NCBI GenBank assembly: GCA_001768615.1 | Contig: MELE01000120.1 | Location: 19,827 to 64,952 of the forward strand | Source of the DNA: Acidobacteria bacterium RIFCSPLOWO2_12_FULL_67_14b | Lineage (GTDB): Bacteria > Acidobacteriota > Vicinamibacteria > Vicinamibacterales > UBA2999 | Direction: 5' to 3' | DNA length: 45,126 nt | Shown: one piece after another, positions 16,049-23,382 of the stretch | How the letters are laid out: each line of letters begins with the position of its first letter | How positions within the stretch are numbered: position 1 is the stretch's first letter | The notes under the pieces: model-generated | Told to the model about the DNA's origin: nothing | The model's database searches: none | What the model saw: the letters and a program-made list of their open reading frames with translations, nothing else | Program-made: the position numbers and the translations under genes

Positions 16049-16605
16049 CGTGATTCGAGCTCGAGCAGCAGCCACGCCTTGGCCGACGCCCATTCACGCT
16101 TGACGGTTGACGGCGAGACGTTCAGGGCGGCGCCTGTCTCATCAACGGTCAGGCCGCCAAAAAACCTCAGCTCGACGATCCGGGCCTGCTGCGGGTCGAG
16201 CGCGGCCAGCCGTTCGAGCGCGCCGTCGAGGGCCTCGATATCCAGACCCTGGGATTGGGCCGCGTCATGGCCGTCGAGGGAGACAATCGTCAGGTCGCCG
16301 CCGCGCTTGTCGCGCCCTCGCTGGCGCGCGTAGTCGACGAGAATCCGCCGCATCAACGTCGCCGCCATCGCAAAGAAATGGGTGCGGTCGGTCCACTGCA
16401 TGCGATCGAGGTCGATCATCCGCAGGTAGGCCTCGTTCACGAGCGCGGTCGTCTGCAGCGTGTGCCCGGGCCGCTCGCCCTTCAGATACCGGTGCGCGAT
16501 CAGCCGCAGCTCGTCGTAGACCAGTGAAACCAGCTCGTCGCGGGCGGAGCTGTCTTTCCGGGCCCAAGCCGCCAGCAGTCTTGAGAGGTCGGAATCGTCG
16601 GCCAC
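16045..16605 (-). CDS. ECF-family RNA polymerase sigma factor
   Basis: A 186-residue sigma-70-type factor of the ECF group found mainly in Acidobacteria and Planctomycetes. Region 2 is represented by TALVNEAYLRMIDLDRMQWTDR and FFAMAATLMRRILVDYARQR; region 4 by QQARIVELRFFGGLTVDETGAALNVSPSTVKREWASAKAWL. The start is GTG 16605; no better upstream codon is seen and the ribosome site is weak. It overlaps the kinase gene by 4 bp, and such kinases are thought to control their linked sigma factor in place of an anti-sigma factor. A heptamer repeat array fills the 77 bp upstream of it. Confidence 0.93.
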   Translation of the reverse strand: MADDSDLSRLLAAWARKDSSARDELVSLVYDELRLIAHRYLKGERPGHTLQTTALVNEAYLRMIDLDRMQWTDRTHFFAMAATLMRRILVDYARQRGRDKRGGDLTIVSLDGHDAAQSQGLDIEALDGALERLAALDPQQARIVELRFFGGLTVDETGAALNVSPSTVKREWASAKAWLLLELESR

Positions 16606-16627
16606 CGCGCCGACGAGTCTATCGTAT

Positions 16628-16683
16628 GGCTGAAGGCCGATGGCTGAAGGCTGAAGGCTGAAAGCTGAAGGCTGAAAGCTGAT
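16628..16683. repeat. Heptamer tandem array, unit GGCTGAA (8 copies)
   Basis: Eight consecutive 7-bp units: GGCTGAA, GGCCGAT, GGCTGAA three times, AGCTGAA, GGCTGAA, AGCTGAT. The last unit contains the first base of the TAA stop (minus strand, 16683-16685) of the small membrane-protein gene. The array covers most of the spacer to the sigma-factor start. Confidence 0.9.
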
Positions 16684-16868
16684 TAGGCCGATCGACGGCG
16701 GGCCAGTTCGAAGCCCAGGCCGCCCAGCAGCACGAACAGGCCGGTGCCGGTCATGGCCAGCGGCAGCTGGCCGTTGCCGCCGAAATACACGGCGGCCGCC
16801 ATCGACGCCGCGGCCAGCGCCAACACGGTCACGACAGCGGCGGCGGAGGGCTTGGATGGGGTGCTCAT
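16683..16868 (-). CDS. Small two-helix membrane protein
   Basis: A 61-residue protein: a short polar N-terminus (MSTPSKPSAA), a first hydrophobic helix (VVTVLALAAASMAAAVYFGG), a loop GNGQLPLA, and a second helix (GTGLFVLLGGLGFELA) ending in ARRRSA. The ATG at 16868 is preferred over upstream in-frame codons because the extension is polar and not membrane-like. It precedes the ECF sigma factor and might be co-transcribed. A 7-bp inverted repeat CCTCGAG/CTCGAGG (16883-16901) lies just upstream. Family not recognised. Confidence 0.6.
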   Translation of the reverse strand: MSTPSKPSAAAVVTVLALAAASMAAAVYFGGNGQLPLAMTGTGLFVLLGGLGFELARRRSA

Positions 16869-16968
16869 ACCCACGATCTTATCCTCGAGTCGGCCTCGAG
16901 GCCCACGATACGGGCACACCGTGGCGCTTGATGGCCTTACTCCCGGGACCAGATTGTATTGGGTAGTC

Positions 16969-17016
16969 TGATGTCGAAAAGCGATCTTTGACATCAATCC
17001 ATATCTAACGCATCAT
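16969..17016 (+). promoter_or_regulatory. Putative vapBC promoter and operator
   Basis: TTGACA at 16988-16993 is a perfect -35 hexamer; 17 bp downstream CATCAT (17011-17016) matches 4 of 6 positions of the -10. An inverted repeat TGATGTC (16969-16975) / GACATCA (16990-16996) overlaps the -35, a suitable place for autoregulation by the antitoxin. The gene starts at 17023, so the leader would be very short. Confidence 0.5.
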
Positions 17017-17022
17017 TAGCGT

Positions 17023-17250
17023 ATGAGAACAACCATTACACTTGATGATGACATCGTCGAGTTGGTCGCTCGTCACGCCAAGCTCCGGGGCGTCTCTCTG
17101 GGCAAGACCATCTCGGACCTGGTGCGGCGCGGGTTGAGCGCGCCGACGCCCTCGCTGGACAGGAACGGCCTCGTCATGTTCCAGCTCCCCGCTGATTCAC
17201 CGAAGGTGACGACCAAGGAAGTGCGACGGATCGAAGCCGAGGGCGTGTGA
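17023..17250 (+). CDS. vapB: VapB-type ribbon-helix-helix antitoxin
   Basis: A 75-residue antitoxin. The N-terminal MRTTITLDDDIVELV...LRGVSLGKTISDLVRRGL is a ribbon-helix-helix DNA-binding dimerisation domain, and the C-terminal part (VMFQLPADSPKVTTKEVRRIE) is the flexible toxin-binding tail. It would neutralise the PIN nuclease encoded next and bind its own operator. Its stop overlaps the toxin start by 4 bp (GTGA), the standard arrangement. The upstream spacer is noticeably more AT-rich than the surroundings. Confidence 0.92.
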   Translation: MRTTITLDDDIVELVARHAKLRGVSLGKTISDLVRRGLSAPTPSLDRNGLVMFQLPADSPKVTTKEVRRIEAEGV

Positions 17251-17687
17251 GCAGTTATCTGCTCGACACCAACTTGTTGATCGCCCTGCTCTGGCCGAGC
17301 CACGAACAGCACGAATTGGCGGTGGCGTGGTTTGCCCGCCATCGGAGCCGGGGCTGGGCTACGTGTCCGATCACGCAGGCTGGTTTCGTGCGGATCGTGT
17401 CGAACCCGGCCTTCTCACGCGACGCGGTGCAGCCACGCGACGCGACGCAGGTGTTGGTCGCGAACACGGCGGCCAAGGATCACGCGTTGTGGGCCGACGA
17501 TCTGGCCTTCGCGGAGGCCGTGGCGTTTGCCGGCGTGCGCCTGATCGGACATCAACAGGTCACCGACGCCTACCTGCTGGGTCTCGCCATTCGTCACGGC
17601 GGCGTCCTGGCGACCCTGGACCGACAAATCGTGGTGCTCACCGAGCCCAAGACGGCCGCACGAAGGGCTGTCCTGACGGTGAGCTGA
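17247..17687 (+). CDS. vapC: VapC-type PIN-domain ribonuclease toxin
   Basis: A 146-residue PIN-domain toxin that cleaves RNA when freed from VapB. Acidic site residues are recognisable: Asp7 in YLLDTNLLIALLWP, Asp in VTDAYLLGLA and the final Asp in GGVLATLDRQIV. The second acidic position, often Glu in TENGFLR, is Gln here (ITQAGFVRIV), a variant also found in this subgroup. Starts at GTG 17247, overlapping the antitoxin stop. It is convergent with the transglycosylase gene across 83 bp that contain the small inverted repeat CGGGAC/GTCCCG but no U-run. Confidence 0.92.
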   Translation: MSSYLLDTNLLIALLWPSHEQHELAVAWFARHRSRGWATCPITQAGFVRIVSNPAFSRDAVQPRDATQVLVANTAAKDHALWADDLAFAEAVAFAGVRLIGHQQVTDAYLLGLAIRHGGVLATLDRQIVVLTEPKTAARRAVLTVS

Positions 17688-17770
17688 ATGGCCCGGGACG
17701 TCAGTTCATGACGGGTACCCCGCCCGGTCGTGTCCCGATTAGCCTGGCGGATTCGACGGCCTGGCCGGCG

Positions 17771-18781
17771 CTATTCGCCAATGCGGTCGGCGAGCAGACC
17801 GACCGCGAGCGCGTAGGCATGCGCGCAGTTGTAGCCGAGCAGCGTGTCGTAGTTCGGGTAGACCAAATACGTCTTCTTGCCGGCGCGCAGCAGGGAGGCC
17901 ATGCGATCGACCTTCGGCAGCGCGCCGCCGGTGATCGCCCGCACCCCCAGCGATTGCCACTTCGCGAGGGGAATCGCCACCGTGAGCTCGCGTGACGCCC
18001 GGCATCCGCTGTCGCGCAATCCGATCGTCTCGACCAGCGGCGCCGCGCCGCCGGCGGGCAGCTTCACCTGGCGCCCCCACGCCTGGCCCGGCTGCCAGCC
18101 GTACGCCTTCAAGTAGTTGGCAATCGAGGCGAACACGTCGGGCAGCGTGCCCCAGATGTCGCGGCGGCCGTCGCCGTCGAAATCCTGCGCGTGGGCCAGG
18201 TAGGAGGACGGCATGAACTGCGTCTGCCCCATCGCGCCCGCCCACGACCCCTTCATGCGATCGAGGTCGATGTGGCCCTGGTCCACGATCTGCAGCGCGT
18301 CCATCAGCTCGCCGGTGAAGAAGGGGCCGCGCCGGCCCTCCCAGGCGAGCGTGGCCAGGGCCTGCACGGTCGGTCGGGTGCCCGTGAACCGGCCGAAGTT
18401 GGATTCCATCCCCCACACGGCGACGATCAGGCGCGGGGGCGGACCATAGGCCGCGCTCACCTTGCGCAGCACGCCACGATGCGCAGCCGCCTTCTCCCGG
18501 GCCGTGCGCACGAAGGTCCGGGTGAGTCGGCGCTGCAGGTACTGATCGATTGTCAGGACCGTTTCCGCCTGCGTGCGGTCCCGTTCGACTACGACCTCGA
18601 GCGGCTCGAGCGCCGTCAACGCGAGCTCGACGGTGTCGGCGGAAATCCCGCGCGCGAGGGCCTGCGATTTGAGCTCAGTGAGAAACCCGGAGAATTCCGG
18701 ACGCGTCGCCGGAACCACGACTTGCGCCCCGGTGGATGCGGCAGCGAGCACGAGCGCGACGGCAGTAACTTTAAACTTCAA
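17771..18781 (-). CDS. MltB-type lytic murein transglycosylase
   Basis: A 336-residue periplasmic enzyme that cleaves peptidoglycan glycan strands with formation of 1,6-anhydromuramic ends. After the signal peptide (KVTAVALVLAAASTGAQ) the SLT_2/MltB domain shows the catalytic Glu126 in VAVWGMESNFG, the conserved GSWAGAMGQTQFMPSSY block and DFDGDGRRDIW. The C-terminal part has LLGYNCAHAYALAVGLLAD. The start codon is TTG 18781: an in-frame TGA lies two codons upstream, and the first codons (Lys-Phe-Lys) come from the heptamer array that fills the spacer. Last gene of a five-gene minus-strand run. Confidence 0.93.
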   Translation of the reverse strand: MKFKVTAVALVLAAASTGAQVVVPATRPEFSGFLTELKSQALARGISADTVELALTALEPLEVVVERDRTQAETVLTIDQYLQRRLTRTFVRTAREKAAAHRGVLRKVSAAYGPPPRLIVAVWGMESNFGRFTGTRPTVQALATLAWEGRRGPFFTGELMDALQIVDQGHIDLDRMKGSWAGAMGQTQFMPSSYLAHAQDFDGDGRRDIWGTLPDVFASIANYLKAYGWQPGQAWGRQVKLPAGGAAPLVETIGLRDSGCRASRELTVAIPLAKWQSLGVRAITGGALPKVDRMASLLRAGKKTYLVYPNYDTLLGYNCAHAYALAVGLLADRIGE

Positions 18782-18828
18782 ACTTCAAACTTCAACTGTG
18801 AACTCTGAACTGTGAACTGTGAACTTAC
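18766..18828. repeat. Heptamer tandem array, AACTTCA then AACTGTG units
   Basis: The core AACT recurs nine times at 7,7,7,6,7,7,7,7-bp intervals from 18767 to 18822. The units near mltB are AAACTTC; those near the SDR gene are AACTGTG or AACTCTG. One edge contains the SDR stop codon (TAA, 18825-18827), and the other extends into the first codons of mltB, supplying its TTG start. Confidence 0.92.
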
Positions 18829-19613
18829 AAGGCATTCCCCGCCGCACCGTCCACCATTATCGCCTGGCCGCTGATATAGCTGCCGGCCTGAGACGCGAGG
18901 AACACGACCAGGTTCGCGAGCTCTTCCGGCCGGCCGAGCCGACCGAGCGGAATCGTCGCCACCGATGCCTTGCGAACCTCGTCAACGGGCTTGCCGCTCT
19001 TCTGGGCGTTGGCCTGATCGAGCTCGGCAATGCGCTCGGTGTCGATCCGGCCCGGCGCGATCACGTTGACGAGAATGCCTTTCGGGGCGAGCTCCCGTGA
19101 CAGCGTCTTCGCCAGTCCCCACACGCCCGCACGCAGGGCATTCGACAGCGCCAGGTTCGGAATCGGCTGCTTGATCGACGAGGAGGCAATGGTCAGCACG
19201 CGCCCGTACCCGGCCTTCTTCATCTCAGGCACCGCCGCGTGAACGATGCGCGTGAAGCTCAAGAGGTTCTGCTCGAACGCCTTTTGCCACTGCTCGTCGC
19301 TCATCGCGAGGGTCTCGCCCGCGGGAGGACCGCCGGCGTTGTGCACGACGATCTCGAGGCCGCCGTACTCGGCCACGGCGGTATCGACCAGCCGCCTGGC
19401 TTCGGACGCACTGCTCACGTCGGCAGTCAGCGCCTTCACGCGGGCGCCGGTCTCGCGCCGAATCGTCTCGGCGGCCGCCTCGATTCGCGCCTGGTCGCGG
19501 CTGCAGATCACGAGATGGCAGCCCTCGCGCGCCAGTCCCAGAGCCGAGGCATAGCCCAGCCCGCGGCTGGCCGCCATCACGATCGCGCGCTTTCCCTTCA
19601 ATCCGAAATCCAT
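18825..19613 (-). CDS. SDR-family protein with atypical active site
   Basis: A 262-residue short-chain dehydrogenase/reductase-fold protein. Nucleotide-binding features are retained in part: AASRGLG (Gly pattern with Ala for Thr), NNAG-like HNAGG at 91-95, and Ser residues in TIASSSIKQP. The catalytic Tyr-x-x-x-Lys is replaced: aligned to the canonical YSASK it reads Ser157-Asn-Ala-Leu-Arg161. The C-terminal SGQAIMVDGAAGNAL is family-typical. It may be a reductase with different chemistry or a non-catalytic member; a group of similar SDRs with this SNALRAG pattern exists to my knowledge. Flanked on both sides by heptamer arrays. Confidence 0.88.
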   Translation of the reverse strand: MDFGLKGKRAIVMAASRGLGYASALGLAREGCHLVICSRDQARIEAAAETIRRETGARVKALTADVSSASEARRLVDTAVAEYGGLEIVVHNAGGPPAGETLAMSDEQWQKAFEQNLLSFTRIVHAAVPEMKKAGYGRVLTIASSSIKQPIPNLALSNALRAGVWGLAKTLSRELAPKGILVNVIAPGRIDTERIAELDQANAQKSGKPVDEVRKASVATIPLGRLGRPEELANLVVFLASQAGSYISGQAIMVDGAAGNAL

Positions 19614-19621
19614 GGCTGTTT

Positions 19622-19649
19622 GTTATTCGTTATTCGTTATTCGTTATTG
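19622..19649. repeat. Heptamer tandem array, unit GTTATTC (4 copies)
   Basis: GTTATTC three times (19622-19642), then GTTATTG (19643-19649). It fills nearly all of the 30-bp spacer and contains the TAA stop of the DapA-like gene (19644-19646); the terminal Asn-Gln codons are also part of the repeat. Confidence 0.9.
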
Positions 19650-20567
19650 GTTAGAGGCCGGCCGCCGCCTTGGGGCGAGCAGTTCCATGCGCTCGAGGAT
19701 GTCGTCGAGGTCCTTCAGCGTGTCGGCGTCGACGGGCGTGAACGGGGCGCGGACCCGCGCGTGCGCGATCACGCCCCGCAGCTGGTAAATGTGCTTGCGC
19801 AGCGCCAGGTTGATGCGCGGCTGGTTCTCGAAGCGGATGATCGGCAGGAACCCGTAGAACACGTCCGTGGCGCCATCGAGATCGCCGGCGGTGAACCGCG
19901 AGTAGATGTCGACCAGGATCTCGGGGAACGCAAAGCCGGTCATCGTGCCGATGGCGCCGTGCCGCAGCTCTTCGAGGAACATCATGCCGCCCAGCCCGCC
20001 GAAGATCCGGACGTCGGTCGACACCGCGCGGATCTGCGTGATTTTCGTCGGCGCCGGCTCGTCTTCGAGCTTGAGGAACGCGAGCCTCGGCGACGCCGCC
20101 GCCAGCCGCGCAATCAGCTCCACGCTCATCGTGATGCCGCCGACCGCCGGTGGAAAGTCCTGCACGACCACGGGGATGTCGATCGCCTCCGCCACCGCCA
20201 CGTAGTGGCGTTCGAGCGCCGCGTCGTTGGTCCTCGCCAGCCGGGGCGGCGCCACCATCACGGCCTTCGCGCCCAGCTGCTGGGCGCGCCGGCTGTAGGC
20301 GATGCACCCGTCGGTGCCGGCGTGCGTCGTCCCGACGCAGATCGGAAAGTCGGCGCCCGCAGTCTCGATCACGATCGACGTCACGCGATCCCGCTCGGCC
20401 TCGGTCAGCTTGTCGGCCTCGCCCAGCACGCCCAGGATCGTCATGCCGTTGACCCGCGTCCCGCGCGTGAACTCGGTCAGCCGCCGAAGGCTTGGCTCGT
20501 CGAGCGCGCCATCGGGATCGAACGGCGTGGGCGTGATGTTGTAGATCCCGGTCAGGTAGTCAAACAT
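19644..20567 (-). CDS. Dihydrodipicolinate synthase (DapA)-family aldolase
   Basis: A 307-residue TIM-barrel protein of the DapA/N-acetylneuraminate lyase family, which form a Schiff base between a Lys and a keto acid. Lys166 in LAFLKLEDE is the expected catalytic Lys. The other DapA landmarks differ: the GTTGE motif reads GVLGE, and the position of catalytic Tyr133 (YNVP) is Gln in VVQDFP. It is therefore unlikely to be the lysine-pathway enzyme and more likely acts on another keto acid or hydroxy acid. It sits between a dihaem cytochrome and an SDR in one run, which suggests a catabolic role. Confidence 0.86.
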   Translation of the reverse strand: MFDYLTGIYNITPTPFDPDGALDEPSLRRLTEFTRGTRVNGMTILGVLGEADKLTEAERDRVTSIVIETAGADFPICVGTTHAGTDGCIAYSRRAQQLGAKAVMVAPPRLARTNDAALERHYVAVAEAIDIPVVVQDFPPAVGGITMSVELIARLAAASPRLAFLKLEDEPAPTKITQIRAVSTDVRIFGGLGGMMFLEELRHGAIGTMTGFAFPEILVDIYSRFTAGDLDGATDVFYGFLPIIRFENQPRINLALRKHIYQLRGVIAHARVRAPFTPVDADTLKDLDDILERMELLAPRRRPASNQ

Positions 20568-20573
20568 TCGTTC

Positions 20574-20608
20574 TTAACTCTTAACTCTTAACTCTGCACT
20601 CTTAACTC
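20574..20608. repeat. Heptamer tandem array, unit TTAACTC (5 copies)
   Basis: TTAACTC at 20574, 20581 and 20588, TGCACTC at 20595, TTAACTC at 20602. The last base is the first base of the cytochrome stop codon (TAG, 20608-20610). It fills the 40-bp spacer before the DapA-like gene except for seven bases. Confidence 0.9.
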
Positions 20609-21582
20609 TACTTCGCGTCCGGGAACTTGTTCACGCGATTGACCACGGGCTTCAGCGTTCGCAGGTAGGCGTAGATCGCCGACAGGTCCTCGCGGGTCAT
20701 GCCGGCGTACATCGTGATCGGCATCACCGTGTTCTGCCGCCGCTCCGCGTCGCCGAGCTCGGCGTTCGACGGCGTCTCGAACCCCTTGAACCTGTCGATG
20801 AACTGCTGCTCGGTCCACGAGCCGATGCCGGTGTCGGCATCCGGAGTGATGTTGGCCGAGCGCACGCGGTAGCCGGTTTCGATGAACTCCATGCCGCCGA
20901 CGAAGTCGCGGCCGGGGAGCGGCTGTCCGCGATCGTCGATCGGCGTGTGGCAGTCGCTGCAGAGCGCCGCGTCGGTCATGTATTTGCCGTACGCCACCTT
21001 GCTGTCGGGCGACGGCCGCGGCTGGAACGCCGCAGCGGTGGGAATGGTCCGCACGATCAAGTTCATCGGGAATGCCAGCGTGCGATCGGGCACGGCGCCC
21101 TCGATCGCCTTCAGCGATCGGATGTAGGCGAGCACGGCATGCACATCGTCTTCGGACATCTGGCCGAAGTGGGGGTACGGCATCAGGGGGAACAGCGGCG
21201 TGCCGTCGCGCGAGACGCCGGCCGCGACGGCGCGCAGCAGCTCGCCATCCGTCCAGGATCCGATGGCCGCGGGCGTGATGTTCTTGGCGTAGACCACGCC
21301 CGCCCCGCCGAGGTCGAACTTGTCGCCGCCGCGGCCGAGCGTCTCGGGCTTGATCAGACCCGAATAGCGGGTCCAGTCCCGCTGCGAGTGACAGGTCGTG
21401 CACCCGACGACGTGATCGCTGAGGTACTGCCCGCGGGCCAGCCGCTCCGGCGACGGCTCGATCTTGAACGCGGGCGCCGCCGGGACATTCGGATAGACCA
21501 AGTACAGATAGCCGACACCGCAGGCGGCCACGACGACGACCAGCAGCAGCAGAACCAGGATGATTTTTCCGAGTATGCGCAT
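20608..21582 (-). CDS. Membrane-anchored dihaem cytochrome c
   Basis: A 324-residue protein with a single N-terminal hydrophobic anchor (GKIILVLLLLVVVVAACGVGYLYLVY) and two cytochrome c domains on the periplasmic side. Haem motifs are CTTCH (61-65) and CSDCH (208-212); likely Met ligands lie in PLFPLMPYPHF and VMPITMYAGM. It resembles the cytochrome subunits that accept electrons from membrane-linked dehydrogenases. The gene starts 9 bp after the amidohydrolase stop, so the two are probably co-transcribed. No dehydrogenase partner is encoded nearby. Confidence 0.92.
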   Translation of the reverse strand: MRILGKIILVLLLLVVVVAACGVGYLYLVYPNVPAAPAFKIEPSPERLARGQYLSDHVVGCTTCHSQRDWTRYSGLIKPETLGRGGDKFDLGGAGVVYAKNITPAAIGSWTDGELLRAVAAGVSRDGTPLFPLMPYPHFGQMSEDDVHAVLAYIRSLKAIEGAVPDRTLAFPMNLIVRTIPTAAAFQPRPSPDSKVAYGKYMTDAALCSDCHTPIDDRGQPLPGRDFVGGMEFIETGYRVRSANITPDADTGIGSWTEQQFIDRFKGFETPSNAELGDAERRQNTVMPITMYAGMTREDLSAIYAYLRTLKPVVNRVNKFPDAK

Positions 21583-21591
21583 GTCTTTTGG

Positions 21592-23205
21592 CTAATCCTG
21601 CTGATTGGCCGATGTCGTCGGCTTGCGCTGCTTCGCCTGCTCGACCATCGCCGCCACATCGGCGGCCAGTTTCCTGGCATCGTAAACGATGCCGTCCTTG
21701 ATCGTGTACTTGATGCCGCCGACCCGCTCGACCTTGGCCGTCTTGTCGTTCAGCTTTACGGCGCCGGTGGCGTAGAGGACCTTGAAGTTCTCGAGCGGAT
21801 TCTGATCGACGATCACCATGTCGGCGAGCAGCCCGGGCCGGATGATCCCGAAGTCGATCGGCTTGCCTTTCGGCTCCGACAGCGTCAGCGCGCCGTTCAA
21901 CGTCGCGGAACGAATCACCTCGAGCGGATGGAAACCGGCCTCCTGCAGCATCTCGAACTCGTTGATGTAGCCGAAGCCGTAGGTCTGGTAGATGAAGCCG
22001 GAATCCGACCCGGTGGTCACCCGGCCGCCCGCGTTCTTGTAGTCGTTGATGAACGACATCCACACCTGGTAGAACCGCTTCCACTCGATCTCGTCCTCGG
22101 TGGTCCAGTAGAACCAGTAGGCGCCGTGCGCGTTGCGGTTGGGCTGATAGAACGCCCACAGCGACGGCGTCGTGTACTTCTCGTGCCAGTCGGCGTTGCG
22201 CATGCGCATCACGTCGCGGCCCGCCGAATAGATCGTCATCGTCGGATCGAGGACGAACTTGCGGTCGACCCATTCCTTGATCAGCGCGTTCCACGGCTCG
22301 CTGCCGCGCGGGTGGATCTTGTTCCACAACCGCGCGACCTGGCCGAACCGGTGCTGCTCGTCGTTGTAGTTCTGGGTCACCGGGAACGGCTGGACGACGT
22401 TGTCCTTCAGCAGCGCCTCGAACAGGCCGTAGTAGTGCGTCAGCGTGCCCAGGCCCAGGCGGGACGCGTCGCGGGCGTTCATGCGCGCCACGCCCATCTG
22501 GTCGAGGTGGGCGGTCGACCCGAGGTTGAACTTCTTGGCCTCGTCCAGCAGCGCCGCCATGATCTCGGGATCGAGGGCGCCGAGCTTGAGGCCATCCACG
22601 CCTTTCTTGGCCGCGAACCGCACCCACTCGCGCGCGGTCTCGGGCGTTTGCAGGCGCGTGCGGTCCCAGCCTTCACCCGTGAACGGACGGTGGTAGGCGA
22701 AGATGCGCGGCGCGACGATCTGGTTCTTCGCCGACAGCTCGCGCTGCTGCAGGTCCCAGTCCATCGAGCCGCAGGGCACGCCGCGCACGGTGGTGACCCC
22801 GTGCATCATCCAGAGCTTGTAGACATAGTCGGGCTCGCGCGCCTGCCCGCCGCCGCAGTGGACGTGCGCGTCGACGAAGCCGGGCATCAGGTACATCCCG
22901 GTGCCGTCGATCTCTTTCGTGCCCTTCTGCGGACGCGACCGATCGGTGATGGGGACGCCCGGGAACCCCACGCTCGTGACTTCGTGGATGCGGTTCTGCT
23001 GGACGACGACGTCCATCGGGCCGCGCGGCGGGGCGCCGGTGCCGTCGATCACCGTGACCCCGCGGATCACCAGGCGATCGAAAGGCCCCTCGCCGTCACC
23101 CGCCTGCCGCGCCGGCGTCGGGTTCGTCTGCTGGGCCGACAGCGACATGGCCGCGGTCAGGCACGCGGCCGCGCACAACGAAAACCTGCGCCACGATCTC
23201 GACAT
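21592..23205 (-). CDS. Secreted amidohydrolase-family protein
   Basis: A 537-residue metal-dependent hydrolase with a signal peptide (MSRSWRRFSLCAAACLTAAMSLSAQQ). The TIM-barrel metal site is visible: DAHVHCGGG after MPGFV, a Lys in DGLKLGALDP, His in STAHLDQMG and LTHYYGL, and Asp in TGSDSGF. The C-terminal PKGKPIDFGIIRPGLLADMVIVDQNPLENF is the usual composite-domain strand. The start is the ATG at 23205, 7 nt after GGAGGA; an ATG two codons upstream is too close to that site. Family members hydrolyse cyclic amides or peptides (imidazolonepropionase- and prolidase-like); the substrate is not clear. Confidence 0.92.
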   Translation of the reverse strand: MSRSWRRFSLCAAACLTAAMSLSAQQTNPTPARQAGDGEGPFDRLVIRGVTVIDGTGAPPRGPMDVVVQQNRIHEVTSVGFPGVPITDRSRPQKGTKEIDGTGMYLMPGFVDAHVHCGGGQAREPDYVYKLWMMHGVTTVRGVPCGSMDWDLQQRELSAKNQIVAPRIFAYHRPFTGEGWDRTRLQTPETAREWVRFAAKKGVDGLKLGALDPEIMAALLDEAKKFNLGSTAHLDQMGVARMNARDASRLGLGTLTHYYGLFEALLKDNVVQPFPVTQNYNDEQHRFGQVARLWNKIHPRGSEPWNALIKEWVDRKFVLDPTMTIYSAGRDVMRMRNADWHEKYTTPSLWAFYQPNRNAHGAYWFYWTTEDEIEWKRFYQVWMSFINDYKNAGGRVTTGSDSGFIYQTYGFGYINEFEMLQEAGFHPLEVIRSATLNGALTLSEPKGKPIDFGIIRPGLLADMVIVDQNPLENFKVLYATGAVKLNDKTAKVERVGGIKYTIKDGIVYDARKLAADVAAMVEQAKQRKPTTSANQQD

Positions 23206-23382
23206 CAGCATCTCCTCCGGAAAGGCTGCAAGTATATCGCCTTCGCTGGGACCCGACGCTGCAGACCTCAAATGCTTGCCACGGAAACACGGAAGCACGG
23301 AATAAGCAGGAGAAGGCCACGCAGCTCGTGCTCGAACAGGCGGAAGTGCTGGCACCTGAGTGGGCGGTATAGGCTGCCGCTG
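23206..23382. other. Intergenic region upstream of the amidohydrolase
   Basis: This stretch holds the amidohydrolase leader. CACGGAAACACGGAAGCACG (near 23280-23299) contains an approximate 9-bp direct repeat, ACGGAAACACGGAAGC, of the nonamer kind. No convincing coding frame or promoter hexamer pair was seen. Confidence 0.4.

Noticed and set aside
16628-16683. CRISPR-like array
   Set aside because: Units are 7 bp, directly adjacent, with no spacers and no cas genes in the window; the same holds for the other heptamer arrays.
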